Shown: piece by piece, positions 59,149 through 64,000 of the stretch
How the letters are laid out: each line of letters begins with the position of its first letter
Position numbering within the stretch: the stretch's first letter is position 1
Source: Azospirillum sp. TSH100
GTDB lineage: Bacteria; Pseudomonadota; Alphaproteobacteria; Azospirillales; Azospirillaceae
DNA: 64,000 bases
Assembly (NCBI RefSeq): GCF_004923295.1
Contig: NZ_CP039637.1
Location: 558,001-622,000 of the forward strand
Reading direction: 5' to 3'
The notes under the pieces: generated by a model
Databases searched by the model: none
The model's input: the letters and a program-made list of their open reading frames with translations, nothing else
Told to the model about the DNA's origin: nothing
Made by a program: the position numbers and the translations under genes

Positions 59149-60120
59149 TCACCGGGCGACAGCGCTGTGGGCGTCGCACATGGCGACAACCACCCGGCGG
59201 CTGCCGGTGAAGGGATTGCGGCCGTGGGAGTAGCGCATGTTGTCGATCAGCAGCACGTCGCCAGCCAGCCAGGGGAAAGCCACCGTCTCCGCATCGAAAG
59301 CGGCACGCACGGCGTCGAGATCGGCGGGGTCGATGGCGCTGCCATCGTTGTGGTAGGCGTTGCGCGGCAGGTCATCCTCGCCGAACATGGCGATCATCGC
59401 CTCCTGCAGATTGGGCGGCAGGCTGGAGACGTGGAAGAGGTTCGCCTGATTGAACCACACCTCGCGCCCCGTGCGCGGATGGCGGGCCGTGCCCTGGCAG
59501 GCGTGCGCGGTGCGCAGAAGGCCGTCCTCCTTCCACTCGAACTCCATGCCGTTGGCACGGCAGTACTCCTCCACCTCGGCGGGGGAGTCTGTCTGGAACA
59601 CCTTTTGCCAGGGCAGATCGACGCCATGGCCGTAATTGCGCACATACATGACGCCACGATCGCGGAACTTCGCCATGCGGTCGGCGCCGATGCGGGCGGT
59701 CACGCGATCCATGTCGGCCAGCGGCGTCTCGCCGCCGGTCTCCGGCGGCACGACGCACTGGAAGGCCAGCAACATCGGCCAGTCGCGGTGGTAGGCCATC
59801 TCGCAATGCTGCGGGATCGTGTGGTTGGCCGGATATTCGGTGGTGGTATAGACGTTGCCGTTCACCTGCGTTCGCGGCGTCGACTGGTTCATGTAGGTAA
59901 GCAGCTGACCGGAGAACAGACGCAGGAAGCGCTCAAGCCCGTCCACCGGCGTGGAGGCAAAGCCACGGAACAGCAGCGCTCCGCGCTCGCTCAGCAGATC
60001 GCGAATTGCGTCGACGCGTTCGCCGGTCCAGTCGATCAGCTCGGTCCCGTCCCCTGGCGGCGCGATCAGGCCGATGGAGGAGCCCGGGATCGGATTCGCA
60101 ACCGCAAAACCATGCGCCAT
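59149..60120 (-). CDS. Fe(II)/2-oxoglutarate oxygenase, TauD/SyrP type
   Basis: A 323-residue cytoplasmic oxygenase. Iron ligands are His105 and Glu107 in HCEMAYH and the distal His299 in SHGRNPF, with Arg in GSRR for 2-oxoglutarate. The segment EYPANHTIPQHCEMAYH and the end RRVVVAM are typical of SyrP-like enzymes that hydroxylate the beta carbon of an NRPS-bound Asp or related residue. Note the Glu in HxE where classical TauD has Asp. AGGAGG precedes ATG 60120. It is convergent with the terminal NRPS whose A pocket reads as Asp/Asn, so beta-hydroxylation of that residue is the leading idea. Confidence 0.9.
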   Translation of the reverse strand: MAHGFAVANPIPGSSIGLIAPPGDGTELIDWTGERVDAIRDLLSERGALLFRGFASTPVDGLERFLRLFSGQLLTYMNQSTPRTQVNGNVYTTTEYPANHTIPQHCEMAYHRDWPMLLAFQCVVPPETGGETPLADMDRVTARIGADRMAKFRDRGVMYVRNYGHGVDLPWQKVFQTDSPAEVEEYCRANGMEFEWKEDGLLRTAHACQGTARHPRTGREVWFNQANLFHVSSLPPNLQEAMIAMFGEDDLPRNAYHNDGSAIDPADLDAVRAAFDAETVAFPWLAGDVLLIDNMRYSHGRNPFTGSRRVVVAMCDAHSAVAR

Positions 60121-60688
60121 GGCTTTCCTCCTTTAGCATGCTGTTCCAATGGACCAACGCGTTATGGGTTTAGTACACCATTACCTGAAGCGTATTGCGC
60201 GATTTTCGCGATGCAATTGACATGGTCAAGTGGTGGCGCTGCGATTCTTTCTCCGCAGGGATGGTGGCAACCGCTCTGCGCTTCTTTTGCAAGGCCCTGA
60301 AGCAGATGCACACGGCGAACCCGCTTGTCACCATTGTGAAGGCAATGCGGAGGCGTATTAAAAAATGCATAAGATATGTTATGGAAATTAATGTACTTCA
60401 TGCGACGTCGCATGACACATCGAGATCACGTCAGAAAAATACTCGGCATCAGCATGAATTCAATTGTATTCATAGAATGCCTGCGTGACACAACACGTAT
60501 GCATTAAATAGTTTCTAAGTGTTGTTTCCCGTTGACCGGGTTTTCTTATCAAGAACATTCTTTCTGAAAATCCAGAAAAAAGGCGGAGAGCCGGGATGCC
60601 TCCAGTCGCCACGCGACACCGCACTTGCACCAATCCCATTCCGTCTTTTCAGACAAGACCTTCGGTACGCAGCCAGGAAAGGCCATCC
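60121..60688. promoter_or_regulatory. AT-rich intergenic region with palindromes
   Basis: About 570 bases, more AT-rich than the coding DNA, separate the oxygenase from the cytochrome gene. TCATGCGACGTCGCATGA at 60398-60415 is a perfect 18-base palindrome. ATGAATTCAATTGTATTCAT at 60454-60473 is a 20-base palindrome with only one mismatched pair. ACAACAC (60490-60496) and GTGTTGT (60519-60525) form an inverted repeat. These probably bind regulators of one or both flanking genes. No convincing gene is seen; a 97-codon frame at 60195 lacks a ribosome site and a protein-like composition. Confidence 0.55.
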
Positions 60689-62131
60689 ATGCGACATTCC
60701 ACGACCCATGTTCTCTGCGCCATCGGCCTGGGCCTGCTGCCCGCCGGCACTGTCCTGGCACAGGCGATACCCGACCCGTATTCCCAACCCGTCACCTGCA
60801 ACGCCAACACCTTCGTCGATCCGGCAGCGCTCAGTCCGCTGATGCCATGCGACGCGCCGACCTCGCAGAAGATGAACCCGGCACTGCCGGCCACCATGAC
60901 GCCGTCTCTGATCCAGGAGAGCTTCGACACCTTCTCCTGGCAGAGCTTCATCGCGCTGAACTGGCCGGCGGACGGCACCGCGATCGGCCAGGGCAAGGGT
61001 TACGGCGGCGACGCCCCGGCGGTCTGGCAGGGCTGGATGGACGCGTTCGCATTGATGACGGCTAATCCGCCGGCATGGGGGGCCAGTCCGCCGCTGCCGG
61101 CGGCCTGCAAGGGCCTGCCGGCCGGGACGCTGCTGTCAATGGTCGGCAAGACGCCGGACCTGCTGACCGCCTCCACCCAGCCGTTCGACACCGGTCCGCT
61201 GATCGACCAGAACGGCCGCTACACACGGTTCCAGATCCTGGTCAACAAGCCGATGTACGACTTCATCGTCGGGAACCGGCTCACCACCAAAGAGGGACAG
61301 GCAGCCTACAAGCCGACCGCAACCCCACCGAACTCCACCGTGCCAACCATGACCTTCCCCGGCAGTTTCCAGACCGGGCCGATCACCGCGGGCACGCCGG
61401 TCGCCACCGCGCCGGGCTATGACGGAGCGGTGATGCTGAAGCTGGCCTACAAGGTGATGGGACCGAACGACGACCCTGCCCGGTTCCACACGCTCAAGGC
61501 CCTGGTCTATACCGCCGGCGCAACGCCGGAACAGGACAGCTGCGTGGCCGAAACCGTCGGGCTGGTTGGGCTGCATGTCGGCAACAAGGTTCAGCGCTTC
61601 CCACAATGGGTCTGGTCCACCTTTGAACACATCCGCAACGCGCCCGAGCAGGCGCAGGTCGACGCCGGAGCCGCCAAGGGGCCCTACAACTACTACAACG
61701 CAGCCTGCACGGCGAAGGACTGTCCGCCCAACCAGCCGCCGCCGCGGCCATGGAACCCGGCGGTGCAGCCCTTCCCCGGCGGCTATAAGACGCAGGTCAC
61801 ACGGATCATCGCGCTCGCCGATGCCTACAAGACGATCAACGCCAAATGGCAGGCACCGCTGGCCGGCACCGTGTGGGCCAACTACGAGCTGATCGGCACC
61901 CAGTGGCCGACCCAGCCCGACAACCAGGGCAGCCCCACCGGCTATCCCTTCCCGCTGTTCCTGGCAAACACCACCATGGAAACCTACACCCAGGGCACGG
62001 TGCCGCAGAGCAGTTCCACCTGCATCGGCTGCCATAACAATGCGGTGGACAGCGCGGGGCACCCCTCGGACTTCACCTACATCCTGTCGCTGGCCGCGAA
62101 GAAGATCTTCCCCGCCGCCCACGCGCCCTGA
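60689..62131 (+). CDS. Cytochrome c subunit of an FAD dehydrogenase (mono-haem)
   Basis: A 480-residue exported protein. MRHSTTHVLCAIGLGLLPAGTVLAQA is a clear signal peptide, so ATG 60689 was chosen; the frame is open further to 60596. Only one haem-binding motif is present, CIGCH near residue 448, close to the C terminus. The remainder has short repeats of Pro/Gly/Thr and no other motif I recognise (SWQSFIALNWPADG is the best conserved-looking block). It is followed by a FAD-SLDH-type small subunit and a GMC dehydrogenase, so it probably takes electrons from the flavoprotein in the periplasm. Usual partners of such dehydrogenases carry three haems, so this one differs. Confidence 0.75.
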   Translation: MRHSTTHVLCAIGLGLLPAGTVLAQAIPDPYSQPVTCNANTFVDPAALSPLMPCDAPTSQKMNPALPATMTPSLIQESFDTFSWQSFIALNWPADGTAIGQGKGYGGDAPAVWQGWMDAFALMTANPPAWGASPPLPAACKGLPAGTLLSMVGKTPDLLTASTQPFDTGPLIDQNGRYTRFQILVNKPMYDFIVGNRLTTKEGQAAYKPTATPPNSTVPTMTFPGSFQTGPITAGTPVATAPGYDGAVMLKLAYKVMGPNDDPARFHTLKALVYTAGATPEQDSCVAETVGLVGLHVGNKVQRFPQWVWSTFEHIRNAPEQAQVDAGAAKGPYNYYNAACTAKDCPPNQPPPRPWNPAVQPFPGGYKTQVTRIIALADAYKTINAKWQAPLAGTVWANYELIGTQWPTQPDNQGSPTGYPFPLFLANTTMETYTQGTVPQSSSTCIGCHNNAVDSAGHPSDFTYILSLAAKKIFPAAHAP

Positions 62132-62190
62132 TCACGCCTCCCGATCACGCCCCCTGCTCACGTCCCTTGCCCGACACCGGAGCGACCTCC

Positions 62191-62685
62191 ATGAGCGCCA
62201 CCATTCCCACTTCCGATATGGACAACTTCGTCGCGCTGTCGGTCATTCTGACCGGCTTCGCGGAAAGCGTCATCGCCCCGTTCTTCGACACCTACAATCT
62301 CAAGGATCAGGTCTACGCCGCGGCCAAGGCCGACGACGCCGATGCCCTGTCGGCGCTGCTGGCGCAATATGCCGCACTGGCCGCGCAATCGGCGCCCCCT
62401 GAGACCGTCATCGCCGCGGTGATGCAGCCCAAGGAGACGCCCACCGCCCGCATGGCCCGATCGATCATCCTGGCCTGGTACAGCGGCGCCTGGTACGCGA
62501 CCGCCGACCTCTACAGCACCAGCTCGCCGCCGACGCCGCGCGTCCTCTCGACCGATGCCTACACCCAGGGGCTGATGTGGAAGGCCGGGCAGGCGCACGC
62601 CATGGGGTCGGCCGACTCCGCGTTCGGCTACTGGAACACCCAGCCGCCGGCACTTGCGCAATTCACCGGCACCGCGTCCACCTGA
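62191..62685 (+). CDS. FAD-SLDH-type small subunit of the dehydrogenase
   Basis: A 164-residue protein with GGAG eight bases before ATG 62191. The pattern FVALSVILTGF near the N terminus and RSIILAWYSGAWYATADL, YTQGLMWKAGQ, AFGYWNTQPP matches the small gamma-type subunits of FAD-dependent sorbitol, fructose and gluconate dehydrogenases, which help fold or export the flavoprotein. Those often carry a Tat signal; none is seen here, so export of the complex may differ. It sits 59 bases after the cytochrome gene and 36 before the flavoprotein gene. Confidence 0.75.
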   Translation: MSATIPTSDMDNFVALSVILTGFAESVIAPFFDTYNLKDQVYAAAKADDADALSALLAQYAALAAQSAPPETVIAAVMQPKETPTARMARSIILAWYSGAWYATADLYSTSSPPTPRVLSTDAYTQGLMWKAGQAHAMGSADSAFGYWNTQPPALAQFTGTAST

Positions 62686-62721
62686 ACCAGCCGCCTGAAC
62701 CAGCCCAGGGATACCACGGTC

Positions 62722-64000
62722 ATGAGCACCACCACCCCAGAACCCGCGGATTCGGTTCCGGTCTACGACGCCGTCATCGTCGGATCCGGCATCAGCGGCG
62801 CCCTGATGGCCAAGCAGCTCGGCCTCGCCGGACGCAAGGTCCTGATCCTCGAAGCCGGCGCCGACCTGCCGCCGAACATCAACGAGTACATGCAGCGCTT
62901 CTACCTGTCGCCGGCCAAGGTCCCGGAATCGCCCTACACGCCCGACCTGTTCGCCGACCCTGCCCGCTTCCTGCTGAACGACCCCGGCACGCTCAACGCG
63001 CCACGCCCGACGGTGCTGACGCTGTCGGCGGACAACTGGCAGGACCCGAAGCAGGCCTATCTGATCCAGACCGGCCCGCTGGCCTTCGGCAGCACCTACG
63101 AGCGCATCAACGGCGGCACCGCGCGGCACTGGCTGGGCACCTGCCTGCGCCTGCTGCCCAGCGATTTCCAGACGCATTACATCGACCCCGGCAAGCCCGA
63201 CTGGCCGATCAGCTACACCGACCTGGAAACGTGGTACGGCGATGCCGAGCACGAGATCGGGGTGTCGGCCGACGCCGCCGATCAGGCCTATCTGGGCATC
63301 ACCTTCCCGCCGGGCTACGAGTACCCGATGCCGGCGCTGCCCGACACGCTGGTCGACCAGTATGTGGCGGCGGGCGTCGACGGGCTGGAGCTGGACGGCA
63401 ATCCGGTGACGGTCACCATCACGCCGGCCGGCCGCAATTCCCGTCCCTACCAGGACCGCCGGGCCTGCGGCGGCAACACCAACTGCATCCCGATCTGCCC
63501 GATCCAGGCGAAGTACGATCCCAGCATCACTCTGCACGCCGCCTTGCAGACCGGCAACGTCACCATCCAGTACCGCACGGTGGCGACCGAGGTGCAGGTC
63601 GGCACGGACGGCACGGTCAGCGGCATCGCCTGGGTGCAGTACGACGACCCGAAGGGCCCCGTGGTGGCCTCCGGCACTGCGGTGGGGCGGATGTACGTCC
63701 TGGCCGCGCATGCCATCGAGACGCCGAAACTGCTGCTGATGTCCACCAATGGCGGGCGGACGCCGCATGGCGTGGCCAACTCCAGCGGCGAGGTCGGCCG
63801 CAACCTGATGGACCACCCGCTCTATCTGGCCTGGGGCCTGGCTTCCAAGCCGGTCTATCCCTATCGCGGGCCGCTGTCGACCTCCGGCATCGAGTCGCTG
63901 CGCGACGGCGCCTTCCGCAAGGACCGCGCCGCCTTCCGCATCGAAATCGGCAATGAGGGCTGGAACTTCCCCTATGGCGACCCGACCGTCAGTCTGATGT
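62722..64000 (+). CDS. GMC-family FAD dehydrogenase large subunit (3' end outside window)
   Basis: The first 426 codons are visible. AVIVGSGISGALMAKQL (residues 17-33) is the FAD-binding Rossmann motif, followed by the acidic LILEAG at the end of strand 2. NGGTARHWLGTCLRL and GEVGRNLMDHP are GMC family features. Cys249, Cys255 and Cys259 (CGGNTNCIPIC) have the C-x5-C-x3-C spacing of the [3Fe-4S] site in bacterial FAD-glucose dehydrogenase. Together with the small subunit and cytochrome c genes this is a three-part periplasmic sugar or polyol dehydrogenase. The sugar cannot be read from the visible part, and the catalytic His region lies beyond the window. Confidence 0.88.
   Translation, partial: MSTTTPEPADSVPVYDAVIVGSGISGALMAKQLGLAGRKVLILEAGADLPPNINEYMQRFYLSPAKVPESPYTPDLFADPARFLLNDPGTLNAPRPTVLTLSADNWQDPKQAYLIQTGPLAFGSTYERINGGTARHWLGTCLRLLPSDFQTHYIDPGKPDWPISYTDLETWYGDAEHEIGVSADAADQAYLGITFPPGYEYPMPALPDTLVDQYVAAGVDGLELDGNPVTVTITPAGRNSRPYQDRRACGGNTNCIPICPIQAKYDPSITLHAALQTGNVTIQYRTVATEVQVGTDGTVSGIAWVQYDDPKGPVVASGTAVGRMYVLAAHAIETPKLLLMSTNGGRTPHGVANSSGEVGRNLMDHPLYLAWGLASKPVYPYRGPLSTSGIESLRDGAFRKDRAAFRIEIGNEGWNFPYGDPTVSLM

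Noticed and set aside
60195..60488. Possible 97-codon gene in the intergenic region
   Set aside because: It has no ribosome-binding site, spans the palindromes, and its translation has no protein-like pattern.

Overview
The window is GC-rich, densely coded, and reads as an alphaproteobacterial chromosome or chromid segment of Azospirillum/Rhodospirillales type. That placement is inferred from composition, Alpha-style start sites and the mix of choline-sulfate, amino-acid and polyamine uptake genes; no rRNA or tRNA is present to confirm it. I saw no insertion sequences, prophage genes or CRISPR arrays.

Left part (1-22563), catabolism and transport: the end of an MFS transporter overlaps an aldehyde dehydrogenase gene, followed by an outer-membrane beta-barrel gene. 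On the opposite strand lie choline-sulfatase (betC), a choline-binding protein (choX) and a probable 35-residue small protein; the LysR regulator of choline-sulfate use is divergent from betC. A minus-strand block from 16212 down to 7807 encodes a gamma-glutamyltransferase-family hydrolase, a GntR regulator with candidate operators, a polar-amino-acid ABC transporter, a class IV aminotransferase homologue with Asn at the usual catalytic Lys position, and a CLC channel with CBS domains. A LysR gene is divergent from a plus-strand polyamine-type ABC operon that ends in a ureohydrolase.

Centre (22616-60120), a large lipopeptide biosynthetic cluster: the minus-strand genes encode, in transcription order, a 4,880-residue hybrid synthetase (FAAL-ACP-KS-AT-ACP-aminotransferase-C-[A remnant]-T-C-C-A-T-C), an asparagine synthetase, a 2,469-residue NRPS (A-T-C-A with a PRMT-like methyltransferase insert-T-E), a cyclic-peptide-type ABC exporter and a type II thioesterase. 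The plus-strand arm carries an autotransporter with a serine beta-lactamase-like passenger, a DUF697 membrane protein, a tiny membrane protein, an SPFH protein and the terminal NRPS (C-A-T-TE). A SyrP/TauD-type oxygenase faces the terminal NRPS. The front end has the mycosubtilin/iturin logic: a fatty acid is activated, extended once with malonate, and transaminated to a beta-amino acyl chain. Adenylation pockets read by eye suggest Thr, an unassigned residue, an aromatic residue (methylated and epimerised) and Asp/Asn. The adenylation-less module and the tandem C domains make the exact product unclear. This cluster is the most likely previously undescribed system in the window.

Right edge (60689-64000): behind an AT-rich intergenic region with strong palindromes is a three-subunit FAD dehydrogenase operon: a mono-haem cytochrome c subunit, a FAD-SLDH-type small subunit, and a GMC flavoprotein subunit with a [3Fe-4S]-type cysteine motif that runs off the window.
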